Both the position numbers and the translations under genes were made by a program. DNA of 27,734 nt from Gemmatimonadota bacterium (GTDB lineage: Bacteria > Gemmatimonadota > Gemmatimonadetes > Gemmatimonadales > GWC2-71-9). The notes beneath the pieces are model-generated. The model was given only the letters and a program-made list of their open reading frames with translations. It was not told where the DNA came from and made no database searches. Position 1 is the first letter of the stretch, and every line of letters starts with the position of its first letter. Location: NCBI GenBank assembly GCA_003221985.1, contig QHUQ01000166.1:1-27734 (forward strand), in the 5' to 3' direction. Below are positions 8,625 through 15,121 of the stretch, piece after piece.

Positions 8625-9725
8625 TCAGTGCGAGGTCGTATCGGTGTCGCGATACGCCCGCTTGTAGGTGCGAGCATACGTGCGCGCGTACGTGCGGGCG
8701 TACAAGGGAGCATATGCCTTGGCGTACTTCGGCGCGTACGCTTTCGCATAGCGGGCGGCGTAGTCCCACGTGCCTGCGTCGAAATGAGATGAGAAGCTCG
8801 TATCGCGGTCGCTGTCGTGATCGTTGTCATTGTCGTTGTGGTGATCGCGCTTGTGCTCATCGATTCGCTCGCGGATTTCCTGCGGCCGCCGCAGCTCGAT
8901 GTCTCCCTGGAACGACTCCAGCTCCATCCGCGCGCTCCCGGTCCCGATCTTGAACGTCTTGCGATGCCTGCCGGCGGTACTGGTCATGGGCAGCGGGAAG
9001 CTCGCGTCGATGTCGCCATTCGCCGTCGCCACCGTGACGGTGACATTGGCGCGCTCCGGGATGGAGACCGTGATGTCCCCGTTGTGCGATCCAAAGCTGT
9101 ACGACCCGCCATCGGTGACCGTCCCCTCGTAGACGACGTCGCCGTTGATCGTCCCGGCGTCGACGCTGGAAGACTGGATTCCCGTGAGCGTGACCTCGCC
9201 GTTCGTGGTTTCGACTTTGATTTCGCCTGTCACGTTCGACAGCTCGATGGCTTCGTTGACGGAATTCACTTCGATACGGCCCGAGGCGTCGGCGAGTGTC
9301 ACGGAGCCCTGGATCGAGTGCAGCGTGATGATGCCTTTCCCCCCCCGCACATTGATCTCGCCGTTTACCGTCTCGGCGCTGATCGGTCCCTGGACGCCCT
9401 CGACCGTGACGTCGGCATACGTCCCGCCGAGGGTGAGGCCCATCGACCGCGGCACCGTGATATCGAGGTCGATCACGGAGGGCGCACCTTCGCGGCTGCC
9501 CGTCTTGACGACCACGGTGTTCCCGACCAGCGAGACTTCGACGCGTCCGCGGCGACCCACGTCGCCGTGCACCTTGACGCGGTTCTCATTCCAGGCGTGG
9601 ACCGCGATCCCCCCGCCAAAGTTGTTGACCGAGAGGCTAGCGCCGGCCGGCACGGCGAAGGTCGTATCGGTTTGTCTTTGCGATGCGACAGCAACCAGCA
9701 TCGCGGCGGCCAGCGTGGCAACCAT
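8625..9725 (-). CDS. DUF4097-family exported protein with Tyr-Ala array tail
   Basis: 366 residues. A short hydrophobic N-terminus (MVATLAAAMLVAVASQ) looks like a signal peptide. Residues about 25-280 hold DUF4097 strand repeats with NG turns (TVNGEINV, TTNGEVTL, TINGDVVY, SHNGDITV, TANGDIDA). Then come an Asp/His/Asn-rich linker at 289-308 (about half Asp with four His) and ten Tyr-led tetrapeptides at 322-361. The start ATG 9725 has an excellent AGGAGGAG Shine-Dalgarno sequence in the 13-bp gap after the anti-sigma gene. The tail is not part of the DUF4097 domain and I do not recognise it. The linker could bind metal and the tail could bind envelope components or cross-link; both are inference. 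Confidence 0.88.
   Translation of the reverse strand: MVATLAAAMLVAVASQRQTDTTFAVPAGASLSVNNFGGGIAVHAWNENRVKVHGDVGRRGRVEVSLVGNTVVVKTGSREGAPSVIDLDITVPRSMGLTLGGTYADVTVEGVQGPISAETVNGEINVRGGKGIITLHSIQGSVTLADASGRIEVNSVNEAIELSNVTGEIKVETTNGEVTLTGIQSSSVDAGTINGDVVYEGTVTDGGSYSFGSHNGDITVSIPERANVTVTVATANGDIDASFPLPMTSTAGRHRKTFKIGTGSARMELESFQGDIELRRPQEIRERIDEHKRDHHNDNDNDHDSDRDTSFSSHFDAGTWDYAARYAKAYAPKYAKAYAPLYARTYARTYARTYKRAYRDTDTTSH
8643..8762 (-). repeat. Ten-copy 12-bp repeat encoding Tyr-Ala-x-x tetrapeptides
   Basis: Ten consecutive 4-residue units each start with Tyr, eight of them Tyr-Ala (YAAR, YAKA, YAPK, YAKA, YAPL, three times YART, then YKRA and YRDT). The DNA units are diverged in third positions, and the last YART copies are the most alike. 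The array is strongly basic and sits five residues before the C-terminus. Confidence 0.92.
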
Positions 9726-9738
9726 GTCTGTTCTCCTC

Positions 9739-10404
9739 CTAGGACTGGGCGGCGATGTCGTTCACACGCCGCAGCAACTCCACCTTGCGCCGCATCGTGT
9801 CGGCGAGGTGAAGGTTCAAGTATGCGTTGCCGGGGTCTTTTTGCAGCGCGATACGCGCCTCGACAATCGCCCGGTCGATGATGGCAAGGTTCTGCCGCAC
9901 GATTCGCACAGTCGTCGTATCGAGGCGACTCTCATTCTGCGTCAGCGTGGCCTGCAGGTCAGCGATCGCGGCGTCGGTCGTGCCCCGGTCCACGTTCGCG
10001 ACCGTCATGATCCCCTGCTGCCGTACGGCTGCAGGCTGCGGGGTGACCTTCGACGTCCCCGGCCGCAGGGCCATATACGCGCCACCGCTCGACAGCAGTA
10101 CGAGCGCGATGCTCGCCGCGAGGAGCTGGGGGACGGTGAAACTGAACCGCCGCGATCGAACGCCCGACGCATGGCGCCGGGGCTCACTACCCTGGACCAG
10201 CCGGGCGCGGATGTCGGGCCACAGATCGGTCGCAGGCTCACTGTCCACGAGTGTCTTCGCGTAGGCGACGACACCGCGCAGCTCGCTCAGCGTCGCGTAG
10301 CACGCCCCGCAGGTCGCGAGATGCGCCTCGAGCGCGGCGCGCTCGGTGCTATCGAGCTCGCCGTCCAGGTATTCCGAGAGCCGGTTCGTCCAGAGATCGT
10401 TCAT
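9739..10404 (-). CDS. Membrane-bound anti-sigma factor with zf-HC2 zinc finger
   Basis: 221 residues. The N-terminal anti-sigma zinc finger has H28-x3-C32-x2-C35 within EAHLATCGAC, the ZAS/zf-HC2 signature that holds ECF sigma factors inactive. One transmembrane segment lies around 113-131 (LLAASIALVLLSSGGAYMAL), leaving a roughly 90-residue periplasmic domain predicted to be helical and to end in heptad-like Leu/Arg repeats. The start ATG overlaps the sigma stop as ATGA, giving translational coupling and fixed stoichiometry. Release of the sigma factor by proteolysis or sensing through the periplasmic part is the family's usual mode; the signal here is unknown. The downstream DUF4097 genes are the likely targets or co-sensors. 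Confidence 0.92.
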   Translation of the reverse strand: MNDLWTNRLSEYLDGELDSTERAALEAHLATCGACYATLSELRGVVAYAKTLVDSEPATDLWPDIRARLVQGSEPRRHASGVRSRRFSFTVPQLLAASIALVLLSSGGAYMALRPGTSKVTPQPAAVRQQGIMTVANVDRGTTDAAIADLQATLTQNESRLDTTTVRIVRQNLAIIDRAIVEARIALQKDPGNAYLNLHLADTMRRKVELLRRVNDIAAQS

Positions 10405-10961
10405 CGTTCCAAGTGCCTCCGCAGCGCCATCCGCGCATGATGCAGCTGCGATTTCGACGTGCCCGGTACGACACCGAGCATGCGCGCTATTTCGTCGTGG
10501 CGATACCCCTCCACGTCGTGCAACACGAACACCTGCCGGGCTCCCTCGGGAAGGCTCGCGAGCGCTTCCTCGAAGTCCATCGATAGCTCCGGCGTATGTG
10601 GCCGCCCCGACACATCCTTGAGGGGCTCCTCATCGGCGATGAACCGGCCCCGTTCGATCCCCACGCTCTTGCGCCGTGCGAGGACCACGTTCACCGCGAG
10701 CCGGTGCAGCCATGTCCCGAATGCCGACTCGCCGCGGAAGGTCGAGAGCTTTTGCCAGGCGCGGATGAAGACGTCCTGCGTGACGTCATCGGCTTCATCG
10801 GCGTCGAGCATGCGGCGCACCAACGTATGCACCCGGGCAACGTGAGTCCGGTACAGGCGCTCGAAAGCACTGGGGTCCCCGCTTCCCGCGAGAGCCGCGT
10901 CGGCCGCTATGGAATCAGCAGTCAGAGTGTCCTCGAGCACCTGTCGGGGCATGGGGGGCAT
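10401..10961 (-). CDS. ECF-type RNA polymerase sigma factor
   Basis: 186 residues with the two-domain ECF layout. Region 2 runs from about DPSAFERLYR through DVTQDVFIRAWQ to FGTWLHRLAVN. Region 4 is LASLPEGARQVFVLHDVEG followed by the helix-turn-helix HDEIARMLGVVPGTSKSQ. It directs RNA polymerase to stress promoters, normally including its own. The ATG at 10961 is used here; ATG 10952 is an alternative, and neither has a clear Shine-Dalgarno sequence. It heads the operon sigma - anti-sigma - DUF4097 - DUF4097, and lies 41 bp after the M28-linked membrane gene. A perfect 12-bp palindrome sits just upstream. Confidence 0.95.
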   Translation of the reverse strand: MPPMPRQVLEDTLTADSIAADAALAGSGDPSAFERLYRTHVARVHTLVRRMLDADEADDVTQDVFIRAWQKLSTFRGESAFGTWLHRLAVNVVLARRKSVGIERGRFIADEEPLKDVSGRPHTPELSMDFEEALASLPEGARQVFVLHDVEGYRHDEIARMLGVVPGTSKSQLHHARMALRRHLER

Positions 10962-10969
10962 GCAAGAAT

Positions 10970-10981
10970 TTGGATATCCAA
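10970..10981. promoter_or_regulatory. 12-bp perfect palindrome upstream of the sigma gene
   Basis: TTGGATATCCAA lies 8 bases upstream of the sigma ATG, inside the 41-bp spacer. Its position fits an operator or part of the promoter, but no recognised -35/-10 pair or ECF-type GGAAC element could be placed with confidence. Confidence 0.4.
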
Positions 10982-11002
10982 GTGGGGCAAAAGGTTGTAG
11001 GG

Positions 11003-11539
11003 CTATATCCGCCTGAGACTGCCCAAGTTATCGGCCCGGTTCGCGTGCTTGTACGCATTGTCGATCCAGGCCGGAATGCGCCGCGCCATGAGGTGGAGCA
11101 GGACGGCCACTTCGAGCAGCATGACGGCCGTCAGGGTGATCCCGACGTGGTCAGCCACCCACAGCGCGAATCCGGGCCAGCGCTCGAATGCCACGTCCAT
11201 GAGCCACCCCGTGACACTCGCCAGTACGTACGCCAGGGCGAAGAAGGTGACAAAGAGGAAGCGCCGCACGACGCCCTGGGCCAGGGTGATCGCCTCGTGG
11301 TAGGCACGCCGCACGGCATCCGACACCGACCGATGCTGCGTGAAGTGCAGCGTCGTCCCGCCACTCCTCACCTCCAGCTCCCGCACCGGCTCGGGCCGGC
11401 AGGCGATCCCGGCGTCGGCGCAGACCTCCCGCACCTCGCGCGGCAGCCGGCTCTCGACTCCCCAGCTCACGATCTCACCCAGCGTGGCCACCGCTCGCCC
11501 ATCCTGGCGAGTCACGCTGGCATGGTAGACCGCGTTCAA
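11003..11539 (-). CDS. C-terminal membrane domain, probably the frameshifted end of the M28 peptidase
   Basis: 178 codons starting at a TTG that overlaps the M28 stop as TTGA. Residues about 1-85 are soluble (NAVYHASVTRQDGRAVATLGE and a Cys-containing stretch). They are followed by two hydrophobic segments (RFLFVTFFALAYVLASVTGW and a second around VGITLTAVMLLEVAVLLHL) and a short basic tail. Read upstream in the same frame, the codons before the TTG give GAGHLVALKDAVEPNRRN, which continues the M28 sequence FGGFTG sensibly, whereas the M28 frame itself turns into Ser/Thr/Arg junk. I therefore favour one protein of about 530 residues broken by a missing base near 11608. A separately translated, coupled gene is the alternative. 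No family is recognised for this domain alone. Confidence 0.6.
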   Translation of the reverse strand: MNAVYHASVTRQDGRAVATLGEIVSWGVESRLPREVREVCADAGIACRPEPVRELEVRSGGTTLHFTQHRSVSDAVRRAYHEAITLAQGVVRRFLFVTFFALAYVLASVTGWLMDVAFERWPGFALWVADHVGITLTAVMLLEVAVLLHLMARRIPAWIDNAYKHANRADNLGSLRRI

Positions 11540-12597
11540 GTTGCGGCGATTCGGCTCGACGGCGTCTTTGAGCGCGACGAGGTGGCCGGCGCCGCTCCGG
11601 TAAAGCCTCCGAACACGATGGGGGAGGCTTTGCCCGGCCGCATCGCGACGAGGGCGGTCGCGGGAATGCGCAGCGGCGGGGCGTAAGGACGGCCGGTAAT
11701 CGCGCTCGCGAGCCGGCGCACGCCGTCCTTGGCTCGCGCCCAGAGCCCGTTGTTCACTTCCAGGAACGAGACGTGGTCGGTGGTCCCGCCGGCAAGAAAG
11801 TTGTTGTACTTGATGCCGTGCAGGTGCGCCGCTTCTTCGAGCAGATCGTTCAGCGAGTCGTAGTCCCCGAAGGGAATCAACACGCGAATGAAGTCAGCGC
11901 CCATCGTCTCGCGCGGAATGTACAGGCGCCCTTCACCCACTGAGTCGATCGAGACGACCGCGCGGATCTGGCGCAATGCAGCGGGCGACAGCGTGCGCAC
12001 GTATTCGCGCGAGCCCGAGACGCCGAAGCGGTAACTGGCGAGCGGCAGCAGCGCGATGGCGATCGCGAGCATCCCCCAATCGCCGTAGGTGAGCGCAAAG
12101 TTTCCGGCGAACAGGCCGAACGACAGCAGCAGCTGAGAGAAGAGCCCTACCAGGCCGCATTCTTCCGAGCCGGCGAAGAAGTAGACGTGGGTGAGGTGGG
12201 GGCGCGCGCCGGCCTTGAGGTCGCTCAACAGGTACTGCTTGAGGATTTCCTCGCCGGTGGTGTTGTCGTCGGCGCCCGGGCCGCGCCAGGTGTCGTAATG
12301 CGCGACGAGGACCATCTGGTCGTCCGACTCACCGGGCACGGTGAACAGGTAGTTCCAGCGCGTGGTGCGCACCGCCCACTTCGACAGACGCTGGCGCTGA
12401 ACGATCGCCCGTCCGGGGAACTCGGCCTCGACGCGCGCGATGAACTGCTCGAGCTGGCGCTCGTTGTCCGCGTTGCATTGCTTGAGGTCGAGATCCTTGC
12501 AGTCCTGGCGGATATGCTCAAGGATTTCCGCGACACGGGCTTCCACCGGGGGATAGCGCGCGTGGATCTGATACAGCAGCCGCGACGTGGCGTCCAT
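11536..12597 (-). CDS. M28-family zinc metallopeptidase with internal membrane segment
   Basis: 353 codons, of which the last 20 or so are probably out of frame. M28 aminopeptidases bind two zinc ions. The ligands are visible as H100 in AHYDTW, D110 or D111 in GADDNTTG, E145-E146 in FAGSEECGL, D218 in SIDSVGEG and H275 in TDHVSF. Between the Glu pair and Asp218 there is a hydrophobic stretch (about 155-190), enough for one or two membrane passes, which is not usual for soluble M28 enzymes. There is no N-terminal signal peptide. The ATG at 12597 faces the transporter gene across 22 bp. Where the catalytic face lies relative to the membrane cannot be told from the sequence. Confidence 0.8.
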   Translation of the reverse strand: MDATSRLLYQIHARYPPVEARVAEILEHIRQDCKDLDLKQCNADNERQLEQFIARVEAEFPGRAIVQRQRLSKWAVRTTRWNYLFTVPGESDDQMVLVAHYDTWRGPGADDNTTGEEILKQYLLSDLKAGARPHLTHVYFFAGSEECGLVGLFSQLLLSFGLFAGNFALTYGDWGMLAIAIALLPLASYRFGVSGSREYVRTLSPAALRQIRAVVSIDSVGEGRLYIPRETMGADFIRVLIPFGDYDSLNDLLEEAAHLHGIKYNNFLAGGTTDHVSFLEVNNGLWARAKDGVRRLASAITGRPYAPPLRIPATALVAMRPGKASPIVFGGFTGAAPATSSRSKTPSSRIAAT

Positions 12598-12619
12598 GGC
12601 CCATTAGATTGGTACGCCA
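12598..12619. promoter_or_regulatory. 22-bp divergent start-to-start spacer
   Basis: The M28 gene (minus) and the transporter gene (plus) start only 22 bp apart. On the plus strand TAGATT (12605-12610) could be a -10 box ending 9 bases before the transporter ATG, and the reverse strand offers CTAATG. No Shine-Dalgarno sequence fits in front of either ATG, so leaderless or near-leaderless mRNAs are likely, with -35 boxes inside the opposite gene. Confidence 0.4.
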
Positions 12620-13333
12620 ATGCTCTCCCTGCCAGTGAACAGCATCCCAGTGATCGTCGCCGTCGGCGGCCTGCTCGGCGTGCGGCACGCCTTTGAGCCC
12701 GATCACCTCGCGGCAGTATCGACGTTGGCGACCCGGCCCACGGCACGGTTATGGAGTGCCGCGCGCCTCGGTTTGGTCTGGGGACTCGGACACACCGTCA
12801 CCGTGGGTGCCGTGGCCCTGCTGATCATCGCGCTCGGCGTTCGGCTGCCGGACCGGTTTTGGCCCGCGGCGGAGCTGCTCGTCGCGGCGTTGCTGGTGCT
12901 GCTGGGTAGCGTGGTGATCTGGCGCTACGTGCGCGGGCGTTGGCACATGCACATGCACGCACACGTCGCTGCCAGTCCACACTTTCATCTGCACAGCCAT
13001 GCAAGTAGCCCGGATCACGGCCACAGCCACACCGGAGGCGACGCCCGGCGCTCGCTGGGCTTCGGGATTGCGCACGGCTTGGCGGGCAGCGGCGCGATTG
13101 CGGCGCTGCTGGTGGCTGCGGCGCCCGATGCGGCGACGCGTATCGCCTACTTCGCCGCGTTCGGAGCCGGGACGATCGTCGGGATGCTGGGGGTGTCGCT
13201 GACGCTCTCAGTGCTCGTGCGGCTTGCCGCCGAGCGCGGCGCACGCTGGGCGACGATTCTGCATGTCGGAGCAGCCGCAGGGAGCGTCGTAGCGGGGGTG
13301 ATACTCGCACAGCAGGTGATTGCGACGCGCTGA
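12620..13333 (+). CDS. NicO/UreH-type nickel-cobalt transporter-like membrane protein with His-rich loop
   Basis: 237 residues with about six hydrophobic segments. The first segment carries GVRHAFEPDHLAAV (22-33), the His/Asp signature of the nickel/cobalt transporter superfamily, and a second His-containing helix follows (GLGHTVTVG at 55-63). The central loop at 109-137 holds eleven His, mostly every second residue, a typical metal-collecting loop. A later IAHGLAGSGAI motif resembles the second half of NicO/UreH proteins. Divalent metal transport, or efflux as in RcnA-like proteins, is the likely role. Its direction and metal are not decided by the sequence. It starts 22 bp from the divergent M28 gene. 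No nickel enzyme or urease gene is nearby. Confidence 0.8.
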   Translation: MLSLPVNSIPVIVAVGGLLGVRHAFEPDHLAAVSTLATRPTARLWSAARLGLVWGLGHTVTVGAVALLIIALGVRLPDRFWPAAELLVAALLVLLGSVVIWRYVRGRWHMHMHAHVAASPHFHLHSHASSPDHGHSHTGGDARRSLGFGIAHGLAGSGAIAALLVAAAPDAATRIAYFAAFGAGTIVGMLGVSLTLSVLVRLAAERGARWATILHVGAAAGSVVAGVILAQQVIATR

Positions 13334-13385
13334 TTCGATTATGTCGTTTGGGGCGCCCGCCGTTGCCAGCAGCGCGGTCGCCTGG

Positions 13386-13416
13386 GCAGACTCAAAAACC
13401 CCTTTTCAAGGTCTGC
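13386..13416 (+). other. Inverted repeat in the leader of the beta-barrel gene
   Basis: GCAGAC (13386-13391) and GTCTGC (13411-13416) form a perfect 6-bp stem. Inside it AAAA and TTTT around CCCC could pair too. The hairpin ends two bases before the ATG at 13419 and its inner side contains AAGG, the only Shine-Dalgarno candidate. It could act as a transporter-gene 3' end, an operator or a translational control hairpin. Confidence 0.4.
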
Positions 13417-13418
13417 TC

Positions 13419-14009
13419 ATGGCTCGTTTCGCATCGCTCGTCTTCGCGTTGTTGCTGCTGCCGTCCTGCCTGATCGCTCAGGAATCCGATAGCACCCCCT
13501 TCCATCATGGTCAGTGGGCCATGCAATTCGGCGGCAACTCCAATCTCTTCAGCCTTGGGGTGCTGCGCTTTGCGAGCGCTCACTCGGCGTGGTTGCTGGA
13601 TTTGTCCAACGCGGCGAATGTGATCAGCGCGAAGAGCACGGACAACTTTGGTACGACGACCAGCGCGGACCAGCAGTACATCAATCTCGATGTCCGCTTG
13701 GGGAAGCGCTTCTACCAGACTGCGCACCCAAAGGTTGCTTCGTTCGAGACACTGGCCTTGGAAGGCGGATTGACCGATCAGGCGTTCGACCTAACCGGCA
13801 GCCACTATCGGCAAACCTCGACCTACGCAGGGATCGACGGCGAGCTCGGCGGCGCGTATATGCTCACGTCAGGCGTGAGCGTTGGGGGTACAGCAATCTT
13901 TTCGGCCGGCTATCTCTCCTTTAAGGGGAACGACTCGTTTAGCAGACAGCAGGGTCATGGCTATTACAACACCATTCGCCTGCTGGTCGCGCTGGGTTTG
14001 TACTTCTAG
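13419..14009 (+). CDS. Outer-membrane beta-barrel-like protein
   Basis: 196 residues with a clear signal peptide (MARFASLVFALLLLPSCLIAQ). Cleavage after LIA is likely, although LPSC could be a weak lipobox. The mature part alternates polar and hydrophobic residues in short strands rich in Gly, Ser and aromatic residues (WAMQFGGNSNLFSLGVLRF, LGKRFYQ, GGAYMLTSGVSVGGTAIFSAGYLSF). It ends with LLVALGLYF, a terminal aromatic as expected of outer-membrane barrels with about eight strands. No specific family is recognised. A longer frame upstream to 13320 exists but puts the signal peptide inside the protein, so ATG 13419 is chosen. Its stop shares the CTAG with the stop of the opposing glycosyltransferase. 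Confidence 0.75.
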   Translation: MARFASLVFALLLLPSCLIAQESDSTPFHHGQWAMQFGGNSNLFSLGVLRFASAHSAWLLDLSNAANVISAKSTDNFGTTTSADQQYINLDVRLGKRFYQTAHPKVASFETLALEGGLTDQAFDLTGSHYRQTSTYAGIDGELGGAYMLTSGVSVGGTAIFSAGYLSFKGNDSFSRQQGHGYYNTIRLLVALGLYF

Positions 14010-15121
14010 GCGCGATAGACGCGGCCGCGCCACTCCACCAACCGTCTGCCCCGGATGGCGGAGCGCAGCATGATAAACGCCACCATCGCAGCTCCGAGTG
14101 GATAGAGGAGTGCATACCAGACCGGTGCGCCCTCGGCGGCGTAGATGATGATCCAGGTGAGCAGGGACACGATCGTGGCGATGGCGGCAAATCCAAACCC
14201 GCCGGTCAGTAGCCAGACGACGGGTGGCGCGACCCAGGCCAGCGCGGGCATCCACATCACGTAAGGAAGTAGCGCGCGGACAAAGGGGATGGGCGGCATC
14301 ATCAATGGCGCGCCGAGTGCGAGGTTCTTCGACCAGCCGGCGATGATTTCACGCAGCGAGCCATACATCCGCGTGGCCATGAACTCCGGCGCGTGCGCGA
14401 GGAAGATGTCCTTGCCCGATCGCACGTAGTTTTGCGCGAGAGCGAGATCGTCAGCAATGCTGTGCCTCACCGCCTCATGCATGCCCGCACTCTCGTACGC
14501 CGTGCGTGTGGTCAGGATGAATTGCCCGTTCGCGATCGCGTTCCAATCGAGGCGCGTCCGATTGATGCGTGCGATGTTGCCGGCGCGGGCCCCGAGCGCG
14601 AAGAAGACGTGTGGCTGAATGAGGCGCTCCCAAAACGTCCGCATTTCCTGGCGCGGCAGCACCGTGAAGAGATCGACGCGCTCGGCCTGCAGCGCACGCA
14701 CCGACCGCGGCAGCAGCTCGGGCTCGTGGCGCGTGTCGGCGTCGGTGAAGAGCAGCAGCTCGCCTGTGGCGACGCGGTAGCCCTGCATGATCGCCCATTG
14801 TTTGCCGAACCAGCCCGGCGGCGGGTCGGTGCCGCGGACCAGCCGCAGCCTTCCGCCCATGACGGGCTCGATCAGCTCTGCCGTGCCGTCGGTGGAGCGA
14901 TCGTCCACGACGATCACCTCGATCGGCGAGTAGAGGGTCGCGAGCACCGCACGGACGCAGCGCTCGATGTTGCGGGCCTCATTGCGCGCGGGGATGATGA
15001 CGGAGACGAGCGGCCCCGTCGCCAACGGCTCGTAGTCACGCAGCCGGGGACGGCGCGTGGCGTAACCGTAGACGACCAGCAGCAGCACCAGAATCCACGG
15101 CGCCGCCAGCAGCCAGCTCAT
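14006..15121 (-). CDS. Family 2 glycosyltransferase, HpnB/CrtQ-like membrane enzyme
   Basis: 371 residues. An N-terminal membrane anchor (6-22) is followed by a GT-A domain with VSVIIPARNE (39-48), VVDDRSTDGT (71-80, nucleotide-sugar Asp pair), PPPGWFGKQWA (100-110) and the metal-binding FTDADT at 125-130. There is IADDLAL further on. Several membrane segments make up the last 110 residues. The PPGWFGK...TDAD arrangement is typical of glycosyltransferases acting on polyisoprenoid lipids (hopene-associated HpnB, diaponeurosporenoate CrtQ), so a carotenoid, hopanoid or other lipid acceptor is likely. No terpenoid gene is in the window. The ATG at 15121 overlaps the symporter stop as ATGA. An open frame continues upstream to 15679 but lies within the symporter gene. 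Confidence 0.88.
   Translation of the reverse strand: MSWLLAAPWILVLLLVVYGYATRRPRLRDYEPLATGPLVSVIIPARNEARNIERCVRAVLATLYSPIEVIVVDDRSTDGTAELIEPVMGGRLRLVRGTDPPPGWFGKQWAIMQGYRVATGELLLFTDADTRHEPELLPRSVRALQAERVDLFTVLPRQEMRTFWERLIQPHVFFALGARAGNIARINRTRLDWNAIANGQFILTTRTAYESAGMHEAVRHSIADDLALAQNYVRSGKDIFLAHAPEFMATRMYGSLREIIAGWSKNLALGAPLMMPPIPFVRALLPYVMWMPALAWVAPPVVWLLTGGFGFAAIATIVSLLTWIIIYAAEGAPVWYALLYPLGAAMVAFIMLRSAIRGRRLVEWRGRVYRA

Noticed and set aside
12950..13030. CAC/CAT-rich stretch as a possible repeat element
   Set aside because: It is explained by coding for the His-rich loop of the transporter.
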